NCBI GenBank assembly: GCA_020635675.1
Contig: JACJZJ010000005.1
Location: forward strand, 248,001 to 312,000
Source of the DNA: Flavobacteriales bacterium
GTDB lineage: Bacteria > Bacteroidota > Bacteroidia > Flavobacteriales_F > PHOS-HE28
Direction of reading: 5' to 3'
Length of the DNA: 64,000 nucleotides
Shown in pieces: positions 1 through 8,138 of this stretch. The notes below the pieces were generated by a model. It was not told the DNA's origin and searched no databases. It saw only the letters and a program-made list of their open reading frames with translations. The number at the start of each line of letters is the position of its first letter. Position 1 is the stretch's first letter. Position numbers and translations under genes: made by a program.

Positions 1-52
1 ATCGGCGATCCATACATGTGAAAGTAACGAACCAGGAGACCAACTGATGTCC

Positions 53-1378
53 TTACCGCGCCTCCTCCATCGCCGCCTTCATCGTGGGCTTGCGCATGTA
101 GGGACGGATGATCAGGCGGATCGTGTTGCGCCAACTGAGGTACTTCCAGCCCCAGTTCAGCAGCACCATGATGCGGTTGCGGAAATCCACCAATTGCATC
201 ACGTGCACGAACATCCAGAGCAGCCAGGCGAAGAAGCCGCCGAAACTGTACGTGCCGATGTCGACCACGGCGCGGTAGCGGCCGATCACCGCCATGGAGC
301 CTTTGTGATGGTAGGCGAAGGGTTCCGCCTCCTCCCCTTTCGCCAGGCGCTTCAGGTTCTTCACCAGGCGCCGGCCCTGCTGCACGGCCACCTGCGCCAG
401 TTGGGGATGTCCGTGCGGGTAGGCCGGATCCCCTGTCATCAGCGCGATGTCGCCGATCGCGTACACCTCGGGATGGCCCTCCACGCGGTTGAACGCATCG
501 ACCTTGTAGCGTCCGGCCCGTGCATCCATGCCCTCCTCCAGGCCGGGGATCGATGCACCGGTCACGCCTGCGGCCCAGATCACCGTGTTGGTGCTGATCC
601 GATCGCCGTTGTCCAGGAGCAGTTCACCGTCCGCGAAACCCGTGGCACGCCTTCCCAGGCGGACATCGACGCCCAGTTGCTTCAGGTATTTCAGGGCGTT
701 CGCGCTCGACTTCGGGAAGAACGCGCCCAGCACATGGTCGTTCCCGTCGATCAGTGCGATGTGCATATGGCTGCTCTCCACCTCGCGGTATTCCTGCTTC
801 AGCACGCTCTTGCGGATCTCGGCCAGCGCGCCGGCGAGTTCCACCCCGGTGGGCCCGCCGCCGACGATCACGAAATTGAGGAAGTGCCTTTGCTCCTTCT
901 CGTCCAGCAGGTAGATCGCCGTCTCGAACTCCTGCAGGAAATCGCTGCGGATGTCCAGTGCCTGGCTGATGGTCTTCAACTGCATCGCCTCCTCCTCGCA
1001 GCTGTGCAGGCCGAAGAAATTGGTGCGCGTGCCCGTGGCCAGGACCAGGATGTCGTAGTCCAGCAACCCGTGGTCGGTCTCCACCTGCTTCTCCTTTGGA
1101 TGGATGGCCAGCACATTGGCCATGCGGAAGGCCACGTTGGGCATGGGACCAACTGTGCGCCGGAAAGGATGCGCGATGCTGTCGGCACTGAGGCTGGCCG
1201 TGGCCACCTGGTAGAGCAGCGGTTGGAAGCAGTGGTGGTTCTGCCGGTCGAGCAGCATCACCTTGTAGGGCGTGTTGGCCAGGCCCTTCACCACCTGCAG
1301 GCCGGCGAAGCCGCCACCGACCACGATCACCTTCGGATAAGGGAGGCGGTCGTATGCGAGCTTGTCGGCGGTGGGCAT
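53..1378 (-). CDS. ndh: Type II NADH dehydrogenase (NDH-2), NAD(P)/FAD-dependent oxidoreductase
   Basis: Single-subunit NADH:quinone oxidoreductase that passes electrons from NADH to the quinone pool without pumping protons; peripheral on the inner face of the membrane. The 441-aa protein has an FAD-binding GGGFAG at residues 21-26 and a second dinucleotide fold (IVGGGPTGVE) near residue 170. A late FAD motif with AIGD is followed by HPQLAQVAVQQG. The hydrophobic, aromatic-rich tail (FFAWLLWMFVHVMQLVDF) is the membrane-anchoring end usual for NDH-2. Length fits the family. It is divergent from mnmE, with only 48 bp between the two start codons. Family call is firm; quinone specificity is inferred. 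Confidence 0.93.
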   Translation of the reverse strand: MPTADKLAYDRLPYPKVIVVGGGFAGLQVVKGLANTPYKVMLLDRQNHHCFQPLLYQVATASLSADSIAHPFRRTVGPMPNVAFRMANVLAIHPKEKQVETDHGLLDYDILVLATGTRTNFFGLHSCEEEAMQLKTISQALDIRSDFLQEFETAIYLLDEKEQRHFLNFVIVGGGPTGVELAGALAEIRKSVLKQEYREVESSHMHIALIDGNDHVLGAFFPKSSANALKYLKQLGVDVRLGRRATGFADGELLLDNGDRISTNTVIWAAGVTGASIPGLEEGMDARAGRYKVDAFNRVEGHPEVYAIGDIALMTGDPAYPHGHPQLAQVAVQQGRRLVKNLKRLAKGEEAEPFAYHHKGSMAVIGRYRAVVDIGTYSFGGFFAWLLWMFVHVMQLVDFRNRIMVLLNWGWKYLSWRNTIRLIIRPYMRKPTMKAAMEEAR

Positions 1379-1403
1379 TCCGGATGATCGGGCTGCGGGT
1401 ACA

Positions 1404-1417
1404 AAATTCCGGAATTT
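1404..1417. promoter_or_regulatory. 14-bp perfect palindrome in the ndh/mnmE divergent intergenic region
   Basis: AAATTCCGGAATTT reads identically on both strands and sits in the middle of the 48 bp between the two divergent start codons. Each arm gives an AATTTnG-like string pointing toward one gene (GAATTTCG toward mnmE, GAATTTTG toward ndh). It could therefore be a pair of back-to-back weak -7 elements or a regulator site. Confidence 0.4.
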
Positions 1418-1426
1418 CGCGGCGGA

Positions 1427-2785
1427 ATGGGTCCCTTGGACGATACGATCTGTGCGCTATCCACTCCGCCGGGTACCGGCGCGATCGCGATCGTGCGCGT
1501 CTCCGGCCCGGAGGCCTTCGCCATGGTGCATGCGCTGGGCGGCCCGGACCTGAACGCTGTGCGCGATCGCAAGGCGGAGCTGGTGAAGCTGGCCGACGAG
1601 GAGGGTCCGATCGACGAGGCCGTGATCACCCTGTACAAGGGTCCGCGCAGCTACACCGGCCAGGACGTGGCGGAGATCGCGGTGCATGGATCGCCCTACA
1701 TCCAGCAACGTCTGCTGGGTGCGCTCACCGATCACGGTGCGCGTCTCGCCAGACCCGGCGAGTTCACTATGCGGGCCTTCCTGGACCGGAAACTGGACCT
1801 GAGCCAGGCCGAGGCCGTGGCGGACCTGATCGCCAGCAGTGGACGCGCGGCGCACAAGCTCGCCATGCAACAATTGCGCGGCGGCTACAGCAAGCGCATC
1901 GAGGAACTGCGCCAACGGCTGGTGGACCTCTGCGCCCTGGTGGAACTGGAGCTGGACTTCAGCGAGGAGGACGTGGAGTTCGCCAAGCGCGACGACCTCC
2001 TGGCCCTGCTGGACACGCTGCTGCATACCTGCACCGAATTGATCGCCAGCTTCCGCTACGGAAATGCGATCAAACAGGGGGTGCCCGTGGCGATCCTCGG
2101 CGCCCCCAACAGCGGCAAGAGCACCCTGTTGAACGCGCTGTTGGAGGAGGACCGCGCCATTGTGAGCGACATCCCGGGCACCACGCGTGACACGGTGGAG
2201 GACACCATCAGCCTGAACGGCGTGCTTTTCCGCTTCATCGACACCGCCGGGCTCCGCGATACCAGCGACACCATCGAGCAGCTCGGCATCGATCGCAGCT
2301 ACAAGAAGGCGGGGGAAGCCCAGGTGGTGCTCCTGCTCGGCGATGCCACCACCCTGTCCGCGGGCGCCCTGCGCACCCAGGCCGACCTGCTGCGGCAGCG
2401 CATCGGTGCGGGCGCCACCATCGTGCCGGTCCTCAACAAGGTCGACCTGCCGGATGCCTCACCAGGTGGTGACGATCCTTTGCGCATCAGCGCGCGCAAC
2501 GGCACCGGACTGAACGCTTTGAAGGACATGTTGCTCGATCACGTGAACACCCTGCCGCACGACCAGAGCGACATCGTGGTGACGAATGCGCGGCACGTGG
2601 CGGCGCTGAAGCAGGCCGTGAGCGGTCTGGAGGATGCCAGGGCGGGTGTGCTCAACGGCATCAGCGGCGAGCTCCTGGCGATCGACCTGCGCCGCGCACA
2701 ACATCACCTGGGCGAGATCACCGGCCGCATCACCAGCGACGACATCCTGGGCAGCATCTTCGGGCGGTTCTGCATCGGGAAGTGA
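1427..2785 (+). CDS. mnmE: tRNA uridine-5-carboxymethylaminomethyl(34) synthesis GTPase MnmE
   Basis: Acts with MnmG to modify the wobble uridine of certain tRNAs; cytoplasmic. The 452-aa protein has the N-terminal folate-binding domain (PPGTGAIAIVRVSGP at the start) and a helical domain. The inserted G domain carries G1 GAPNSGKST near residue 225, DTAG near 271, NKVD near 337 and SARNG after it. The C-terminus is FCIGK, the family's signature cysteine motif. Length is typical (about 450 aa). The start MGPLDD places the first conserved block at the expected distance. Confidence 0.97.
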   Translation: MGPLDDTICALSTPPGTGAIAIVRVSGPEAFAMVHALGGPDLNAVRDRKAELVKLADEEGPIDEAVITLYKGPRSYTGQDVAEIAVHGSPYIQQRLLGALTDHGARLARPGEFTMRAFLDRKLDLSQAEAVADLIASSGRAAHKLAMQQLRGGYSKRIEELRQRLVDLCALVELELDFSEEDVEFAKRDDLLALLDTLLHTCTELIASFRYGNAIKQGVPVAILGAPNSGKSTLLNALLEEDRAIVSDIPGTTRDTVEDTISLNGVLFRFIDTAGLRDTSDTIEQLGIDRSYKKAGEAQVVLLLGDATTLSAGALRTQADLLRQRIGAGATIVPVLNKVDLPDASPGGDDPLRISARNGTGLNALKDMLLDHVNTLPHDQSDIVVTNARHVAALKQAVSGLEDARAGVLNGISGELLAIDLRRAQHHLGEITGRITSDDILGSIFGRFCIGK

Positions 2786-3544
2786 TCACGGGCACGAACC
2801 CGGATCGATCGGCCTTAGCACCTGGTGGATGTAGAGGTATTCGTCCATGCCCTCCCCTTCCATCGCCGGCCCCATGCCCAGATGGCCGATCACCTCGATG
2901 GTCCAGGGGTCGCCGCCGTTCTTCACGGCCTTGCGGTAGCGCTTCTCCAGGTCGGCATTGGTGAAGGGCACCTCGGCCTCGCCTTCCTCCTCCGCCACGC
3001 CCAGGCCCGCGGCACAGGGCCAGGTGAAGGGGGAACCGCAGGGCCGGAAGTTGTGGGCATCGGCCAGGTAGCGGTAGGCGCCGCTGAGCCGCATGCGCGG
3101 GGTGTCGTCCTTGATCTCGTCCGCCAACTTGTTCAGGACGAGATCCGACCTGTCCGCAAAGGGGCGGCCGATCTCGTCCACTTCCTCCAGGCCGTCCTTC
3201 ACGCGACGAAAGAAGTCGGGCTTGTCGCCCACACCACCGACCCACAGCAGGCCGTTCACCACGCGCCATTGCCCGACGTAGCCCCACGGAATGGTATCCC
3301 GCTCCTGGTAGTGCCGCTGCAACACGTAGGTGCTGTCGCTTCGCAGCCAGAGGCTGGTCTCGATCCCCGGACAGTCGGCACAGGGCAGGATGCCGTTGTA
3401 GTAGCCGGGCCAGTCGGTCACCGGCGGTGCCGGGGGCGTGGCGGTGGTGTCCGGTGCAGGGGTTCCTTGCTCCTGTTGCGGTACGGACGTTGGCCCGCAG
3501 GCGGAAAGCAGAAGAACGACCGCGGGAAGAAGGGTCTTGCGCAT
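2786..3544 (-). CDS. NlpE-like copper-resistance/envelope-stress lipoprotein
   Basis: Predicted 252-aa outer-membrane lipoprotein. The chosen start gives MRKTLLPAVVLLLSAC, a signal peptide with a lipobox; the frame is open further upstream, but that part has no coding character. Residues ~45-130 resemble the NlpE N-terminal domain: GYYNGILPCADCPGIE with its CxxC, then a repeated beta-strand pattern (LRSDSTYVLQRHYQERD). A second domain of unknown role follows, ending at the codon just after the mnmE stop (tail to tail). NlpE is an envelope copper/adhesion stress sensor in Enterobacteria; whether this homologue does the same is not known. Confidence 0.75.
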   Translation of the reverse strand: MRKTLLPAVVLLLSACGPTSVPQQEQGTPAPDTTATPPAPPVTDWPGYYNGILPCADCPGIETSLWLRSDSTYVLQRHYQERDTIPWGYVGQWRVVNGLLWVGGVGDKPDFFRRVKDGLEEVDEIGRPFADRSDLVLNKLADEIKDDTPRMRLSGAYRYLADAHNFRPCGSPFTWPCAAGLGVAEEEGEAEVPFTNADLEKRYRKAVKNGGDPWTIEVIGHLGMGPAMEGEGMDEYLYIHQVLRPIDPGSCP

Positions 3545-3604
3545 GCAAAGGGATGTTGCCCGAAGGTAGCGCGACCACCAGCCCGGTCCGTTCAGCGGAA
3601 AGTC

Positions 3605-3639
3605 ATGTAACATATTAGTTACTAACTCATTTGTTACAT
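3605..3639. promoter_or_regulatory. Nested inverted repeats (operator candidate) upstream of the ATPase gene
   Basis: An outer 8-bp inverted repeat ATGTAACA (3605-3612) / TGTTACAT (3632-3639) encloses an inner palindrome TTAGT-T-ACTAA (3615-3625). The outer right arm overlaps the -7 promoter element. A protein bound here would block transcription of the ATPase gene. The ATPase has a possible winged-helix tail, so autoregulation is possible. Confidence 0.45.
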
Positions 3640-3642
3640 TTG
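3635..3642 (+). promoter_or_regulatory. Consensus -7 element TACATTTG, 4 nt before the start codon
   Basis: Perfect match to the Bacteroidota TAnnTTTG core. Only GATC separates it from the ATG at 3647, which predicts a leaderless transcript and supports that start. Confidence 0.6.
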
Positions 3643-3646
3643 GATC

Positions 3647-4804
3647 ATGGACATGGAGCGCTCCCCCTTCCGTATCGGCACGGTGGTATCGGGGGACACG
3701 TTCGTCGACCGGGAGGTGCTGCGCAAACACCTGCGCGCCAACATCCGGTCGGGGGTGAACACCGTGCTGATCGGTCCACGCCGATGGGGAAAATCGTCGT
3801 TGGTGCGTCAGGTGGCGCTGGACATGGCCAGGGACCGGAAAGTGCGGTTCGCCTTCGTGGACCTGTTCCACGTTCGCACGGAGCAGGAATTACTTGAACG
3901 CACGGTGGAGGCGTCCATCAAGGCCCTCGGGCGAACGATGGCCGAGCGATTGGAAGCGGTCAAGGAATTCATCCGCGGCGTGGTGCCACAGGTCTCCTTC
4001 GGTCCCGATCCACAGAGCGAGTTCAGCCTGAAGCTGAACCTGCCCGAGGGGCGACGCAGCATGCCCGAGCTACTGGACCTGCCCGAGCGGATCGCTGAGG
4101 CCCGGAAGATGCAGCTGGTGCTCTGCGTCGATGAGTTCCAGAACATCGCCATGCTACCCGACCCACTGGGTTTCCAGAAAGTGTTGCGCGCTTCCTGGCA
4201 GCATCATACCGCTGTTCGCCATGTCATCTACGGCAGCAAGCGCCACATGATGATGGAGCTGTTCGGCGGACAGAGCATGCCCTTCTTCCGGTTCGGAGAG
4301 ATGCTCTTCATGGACAAGATCGCGCGGACCGACTGGATCCCCTTCATCCGGGAACGCTTTGCCGGGTGCGGCATCAAGATCGCCACCCCGGTCTGCGATC
4401 ACCTCTGTCAGCGCATGATGGACCATTCCTACCATGTGCAGCTCCTGGGCCATGCCGCCTGGCTTCGGACCACCGGCCACACCTGCTCGCAAGCCACGGT
4501 GGATACCGCCCTGCAGGACCTGCTGGACCAGCATGACGTGCTTTACCACAGACTGGTGGACGATCTGACCACGCCCCAGCTGAACTACCTGCGGGCCATG
4601 CTCAATGGCGTGAAGCAGTTCAGCTCGCGGGAGAACCTGCAGCGTTATGCCCTGGGATCCAGCGCGAACGTGAAGCGCATCACCACCGCTTTGGAGAACA
4701 AGGAGGTGCTCGACCTGGTGGGTGCACGCCCCGAATGGATCGATCCGATGTTCAAGATCTGGCTCGAAGAACGCTACTGGGGAGCGCGTCTTTCCCTTCC
4801 ATGA
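3647..4804 (+). CDS. AAA-type ATPase (archaeal-ATPase/NTPase family)
   Basis: 385-aa P-loop ATPase. Walker A is GPRRWGKSS at about residues 44-52; Walker B is LVLCVDEF near residues 157-164. The N-terminal FRIGTVVSGDTFVDRE matches the 'ATPase domain, predicted' family found widely in Bacteroidota and archaea. The C-terminal ~90 residues (from LTTPQLNYLRAMLNG) look like a winged-helix domain, consistent with DNA or protein recognition. The start is supported by a perfect promoter 4 nt upstream. Its stop overlaps the next gene's ATG (ATGA), so the two are probably co-translated. The cellular role of this family is not established. Confidence 0.8.
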   Translation: MDMERSPFRIGTVVSGDTFVDREVLRKHLRANIRSGVNTVLIGPRRWGKSSLVRQVALDMARDRKVRFAFVDLFHVRTEQELLERTVEASIKALGRTMAERLEAVKEFIRGVVPQVSFGPDPQSEFSLKLNLPEGRRSMPELLDLPERIAEARKMQLVLCVDEFQNIAMLPDPLGFQKVLRASWQHHTAVRHVIYGSKRHMMMELFGGQSMPFFRFGEMLFMDKIARTDWIPFIRERFAGCGIKIATPVCDHLCQRMMDHSYHVQLLGHAAWLRTTGHTCSQATVDTALQDLLDQHDVLYHRLVDDLTTPQLNYLRAMLNGVKQFSSRENLQRYALGSSANVKRITTALENKEVLDLVGARPEWIDPMFKIWLEERYWGARLSLP

Positions 4805-5511
4805 CCCCCTTGCTTTCGGCCTTCTATTTCGGCAGCGTGGAGCACTACCGCCTGCTGGCGACGCATCCGAAGGTGATCATTGATGTCGGCGAACATTACA
4901 TGCGCCAGAGCTACCGCACACGCACGCGGATCATCGGTCCGAACGGCCCGCAGGACCTCTGCGTGCACATCGCGCACGATCACGGAAAAAAGATGCCCAT
5001 GCACCAGGTGGGCTTGAGCTACGCCGAGACCTGGCGCGAGCAACAGTTGCATGCCATTCGCACCGCGTACGGCAAGGCGCCCTGGACGCTGCATTTCATC
5101 GATGCGATCACGGAACTGCTCTCCCGGAAGTACGACCGCCTGATCGACCTCGACCTGGCGAGCATGCGGCTTGGCATGGAATGGCTGGGGTTGCGTACGG
5201 AAGTGGTGGTCCGCGAGAATTATGTGGAGTTCGCCAGTGGCGGGCGGCAGGCGGTGAGCAAGAACGCTGGACCACGAACAGCTGCTCCGCGACCTGGGCC
5301 CGCTCTCCACGACCTGCGCACCTCCTTCCACCCGAAGCGCCCCCTGCCGCCGAAGGTCACCGCCGTGGCCCCCTATCCGCAGGTCTTCGCGGACCGCCAT
5401 GGCTTCGTGCCCCGGGCCAGTGTGATCGACCTGGTCTGCAATACCGGACCGGAGGCCGTGCGTGCCCTGGGTGTCGGACCCTATTTGATCGCCGGACCGC
5501 TGAAAGTGTAG
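4801..5511 (+). CDS. WbqC-like family protein
   Basis: 236 aa, starting at an ATG that overlaps the ATPase stop codon by 4 nt. The pattern (ID..EHYMRQSYRTRTRIIGPNG, then SYAETWREQQLHAIRTAYGKAPW, then LSRKYDRLIDLD) is that of the WbqC-like family. That family is linked to O-antigen/polysaccharide loci and widespread in Bacteroidota. No catalytic assignment can be made from the sequence. The C-terminal part runs through FVPRASVIDLVCNTGPEA, also typical of the family. Its last 31 bp overlap the 3' end of the opposing lipoprotein gene. Confidence 0.8.
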   Translation: MTPLLSAFYFGSVEHYRLLATHPKVIIDVGEHYMRQSYRTRTRIIGPNGPQDLCVHIAHDHGKKMPMHQVGLSYAETWREQQLHAIRTAYGKAPWTLHFIDAITELLSRKYDRLIDLDLASMRLGMEWLGLRTEVVVRENYVEFASGGRQAVSKNAGPRTAAPRPGPALHDLRTSFHPKRPLPPKVTAVAPYPQVFADRHGFVPRASVIDLVCNTGPEAVRALGVGPYLIAGPLKV

Positions 5512-5927
5512 AGGTGCGCCTCGAAGTCCGAATGGCCGGCCTCCATGGTGCCGTCGGCCACACCGTTCTCGATGGTCCCCTTCCACATGCGATACGCCGT
5601 GGCACCGTCGCTCATGTTCACCTTGAAACCGAGCTTCCCCACATGCTCCTCATAGCAGGCCACCTCGCTTACCGTCATGCCCTCCGACCCGCAGCCGCCG
5701 CAGGTGGCATGCCCATCCCGGATGGTCAGTGTTTCGGTGCCCTGCTCCTTGTTGTCCAGATAATAGGTGAGCCGGAACGTGCGGCCGTCCAGGTCGGAGC
5801 AGGAATCCACGGGCAGCGCGGCCATCGTGGTGGTGTCGGCGGCGTCGACGCCCTCCTGTGCGTGTCCGCAACCTGCGGTCAGGGCGGTGAGCAGGATGGA
5901 GGAAAGGAGCAGGTGGGATGCGTGCAT
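5481..5927 (-). CDS. Hypothetical lipoprotein
   Basis: 148 aa beginning MHASHLLLSSILLTALTAGC, a lipoprotein signal peptide. The mature part has a CGGCG cluster and several further cysteines (SCSD, VACYEEH). No family is recognised. It converges on and overlaps the WbqC-like gene by 31 bp. A TATTTTGG promoter element lies 21 nt upstream of the chosen start; the frame stays open further upstream without coding character. Confidence 0.7.
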   Translation of the reverse strand: MHASHLLLSSILLTALTAGCGHAQEGVDAADTTTMAALPVDSCSDLDGRTFRLTYYLDNKEQGTETLTIRDGHATCGGCGSEGMTVSEVACYEEHVGKLGFKVNMSDGATAYRMWKGTIENGVADGTMEAGHSDFEAHLYTFSGPAIK

Positions 5928-5948
5928 CGGATGTATCGGAAAGGAGGG

Positions 5949-5956
5949 CCAAAATA
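5949..5956 (-). promoter_or_regulatory. -7 promoter element TATTTTGG
   Basis: On the minus strand the sequence reads TATTTTGG, close to TAnnTTTG, and ends 21 nt before the lipoprotein start at 5927. No clear TTG -33 box was seen. Confidence 0.4.
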
Positions 5957-6105
5957 GCTGTTGCGGATGGCGTGGTCCAGGCCATCGTGTCCTTCGTGTC
6001 CGCAAGCGGGCCGGCCGTACCCTTTCCCCGCCCCGTTCGTCCCTTTCCCCGAACTCCATCCCCACCCAGGGAACGAAGCGGCCCCGTCGTGCGTCATCGT
6101 CTTGG

Positions 6106-7485
6106 ATGCGCCACACCCTTGCCCTCCTGCTCTGCGCCGATGCGGTCGGTCACCTGATCGCACAGAACCTGGTGCCCAACCCGAGCTTCGAGCAGGTGAC
6201 CAGCTGCCCCTCCTTCGCCAGCCAGCTGGACCATGCCACCCCGTGGACCAATCCCACGCTGGGCACCCCCGAGCTGTACCATGGCTGTGCACCGCTCAGT
6301 TCCTACGTTTCGGTGCCCTTCAACACCACCGGCGGTTTCCAATATGCACGCACCGGCCAGGGCTATGCCGGACTGTATACCTGGCGTACCGATATTCCGA
6401 ACATGCGGGAGTACGCGGAGGTGCAGCTGCTCTCCCCCCTTCAGGCCGGCACCTGCTATCGGGTGACCATGTACGTGAACATGCCCAATGATCATCCCTA
6501 CGCCTGCGATGGGTTCGGTGCGCATTTCTCCACGAACCCGATCGGGGCCTCGAACGGGCAGGTGCTGCCCTACCCTGCTCACGTCGAGAACCCGACCGGC
6601 CAGTTGCTCACCGATACGGCGGGTTGGACGATGATCAGCGGCGTGTACACTGCCGCCGGCGGCGAGCAATACCTTACCATCGGCAACTTCCGCAACGATG
6701 CCGCCACCCAGACACTGCAGGTGAACAGCGGCACCTGGTACACCACCAGCGCCTACCTGCTCGTGGACGACGTGTCCGTGGAACCGCTGGTGCTGGACCT
6801 GGACCTTGGTCCGGACACCCTGCTGTGCACCACGGACCAACTGCTTTTGGACGCCACCACGCCGGGCGCCACTTACCTCTGGAGCGATGGCAGCACCGGT
6901 CCCACCCTGTTGGCCGCCCATGCCGGCACCTATTGGGCGCGTGTTTCGATCGGTGGATGCAGCGTATCGGACACCCTGGTGATCACCGGGGGCGGTCCGC
7001 CGGAAGTGGACCTGCCGCGCGACGTTTTCCTTTGCCCGGGCGCCACCACCGTGCTTGACGCCACGTTCCCGGGATCCACCGTGCTCTGGTCGGACGGTGA
7101 CACGTCCGCCGCGCGGGTGGTGGAGATGCCCGGCGTGTATGCCGTCACGGTCACCAATGCATGCGGCAGCCGCCATGCCGAAGCGGAGGTCCATGCCGAG
7201 ATCTGCGCCTGCATCCCGTACCTGCCCAATGCCTTCACCCCGAACGGTGACGGTATCAACGACCGGGTGCATCCCCTGTTCCGATGCGCGGGTGGTGCGG
7301 TACGCTGGGCGGTCTACGACCGCTGGGGATCGCTCGCCTTCGATGCCGAGGACGGATCCATGGAATGGGACGGCACCATCGGTGGGGTACCCGTTCCCGC
7401 CGGGGTCTATGTGTGGCAGGCACACGTGCAGGGCACTGCGAACGACGATGGCCTGTACATGGGCCATGTGATGCTGATCCGCTGA
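6106..7485 (+). CDS. Secreted protein with gliding-motility-associated (T9SS type B) C-terminal domain
   Basis: 459 aa. The signal peptide is MRHTLALLLCADAVGHLIAQ. The N-terminal domain (NLVPNPSFEQVTSCPSF...) is the lectin/jelly-roll-like region often seen at the start of Bacteroidota surface proteins. Two Ig-like/PKD-like repeats follow (LDATTPGATYLWSDGSTGPT; LDATFPGSTVLWSDGDTS). The C-terminal ~85 residues hold YLPNAFTPNGDGIND and YDRWGSLAFDA, the classic CHU_C/gliding-motility C-terminal domain that directs type IX secretion. Likely cell-surface or released. Its substrate is unknown. Confidence 0.88.
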   Translation: MRHTLALLLCADAVGHLIAQNLVPNPSFEQVTSCPSFASQLDHATPWTNPTLGTPELYHGCAPLSSYVSVPFNTTGGFQYARTGQGYAGLYTWRTDIPNMREYAEVQLLSPLQAGTCYRVTMYVNMPNDHPYACDGFGAHFSTNPIGASNGQVLPYPAHVENPTGQLLTDTAGWTMISGVYTAAGGEQYLTIGNFRNDAATQTLQVNSGTWYTTSAYLLVDDVSVEPLVLDLDLGPDTLLCTTDQLLLDATTPGATYLWSDGSTGPTLLAAHAGTYWARVSIGGCSVSDTLVITGGGPPEVDLPRDVFLCPGATTVLDATFPGSTVLWSDGDTSAARVVEMPGVYAVTVTNACGSRHAEAEVHAEICACIPYLPNAFTPNGDGINDRVHPLFRCAGGAVRWAVYDRWGSLAFDAEDGSMEWDGTIGGVPVPAGVYVWQAHVQGTANDDGLYMGHVMLIR

Positions 7486-7524
7486 GGCGGAAAGCCCCGC
7501 CCACAGCGGTTCACGGCAAGATCG

Positions 7525-7532
7525 TATCTTTG
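7525..7532 (+). promoter_or_regulatory. Consensus -7 element TATCTTTG of the cold-shock-domain gene
   Basis: Perfect TAnnTTTG match, 71 nt upstream of the start at 7604. It predicts a leader of roughly 65-70 nt, long for this genome and similar to the leader of the other cold-shock gene at 26549. Confidence 0.55.
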
Positions 7533-7603
7533 TGGTGGCATCACCACCCCTGCCGCGCCCGGAGTGCCGCGTTCGTCAGGGAGATCAACCTTACCCCGAC
7601 CAT

Positions 7604-8038
7604 ATGGCATCATTCGAAAAGCGACAGAAAGAGAAGAAACGTCAGCAGAAGAAAGAGGAAAAAATGCGCCGCAAGGAGGAACGGAAGGCCAACTCCAGCG
7701 GCGGCGGATTGGAGAACATGATGGCCTACGTCGATGAGAACGGCCAGATCGTCGACACCCCCCCGGACCCCGCCAAGAAAGTGGAGGTTGACGCCTCCGA
7801 GATCGAACTGGGCATCCCCAAACGGGAGGAAGAGGATATCGATCCAGTGCACAACGGCCGGGTGGATTTCTTCGACACCGCCAAGGGCTTCGGCTTTATC
7901 AATGAGGATGGCGGACGCGACCGCTACTTCTTCCACATCAGCGGCACACTCGAGGAGGTCTACGACGGCGACAAGGTGACCTTCGAACTGGAGAAGGGCC
8001 CGCGCGGCATGAACGCCGTGCGCGTGAAGAAGGCCTGA
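7604..8038 (+). CDS. Cold-shock-domain protein with lysine/glutamate-rich N-terminal extension
   Basis: 144 aa. Residues 1-30 are almost entirely K/E/R/Q (EKRQKEKKRQQKKEEK), probably a long charged helix. The C-terminal ~65 residues are a cold-shock OB fold with RNP1-like KGFGFINEDGG and RNP2-like RYFFHISG, and end in GPRGMNAVRVKKA. It probably binds single-stranded RNA; the charged tail may target ribosomes. Compare the plain 63-aa CspA at 26549-26740. Confidence 0.88.
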   Translation: MASFEKRQKEKKRQQKKEEKMRRKEERKANSSGGGLENMMAYVDENGQIVDTPPDPAKKVEVDASEIELGIPKREEEDIDPVHNGRVDFFDTAKGFGFINEDGGRDRYFFHISGTLEEVYDGDKVTFELEKGPRGMNAVRVKKA

Positions 8039-8126
8039 ACAGGCCTCCCGATCGTTCAGCACTTCGGACACGGCCCCATTAACGGGGTCTTAACGCGTTC
8101 GTGACCTCCCCGGTCCACGGCACGGA

Positions 8127-8134
8127 TACCTTCG
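8127..8134 (+). promoter_or_regulatory. -7 element TACCTTCG, 4 nt before the SDR start
   Basis: TAnnTTCG variant of the Bacteroidota -7 box ending 4 nt before the ATG at 8139; predicts a leaderless mRNA. Confidence 0.45.
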
Positions 8135-8138
8135 CCCC

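Noticed and set aside
47..1387. 446-codon open frame on the plus strand over ndh
   Set aside because: Antisense shadow; the minus-strand frame carries both dinucleotide-binding motifs of NDH-2.
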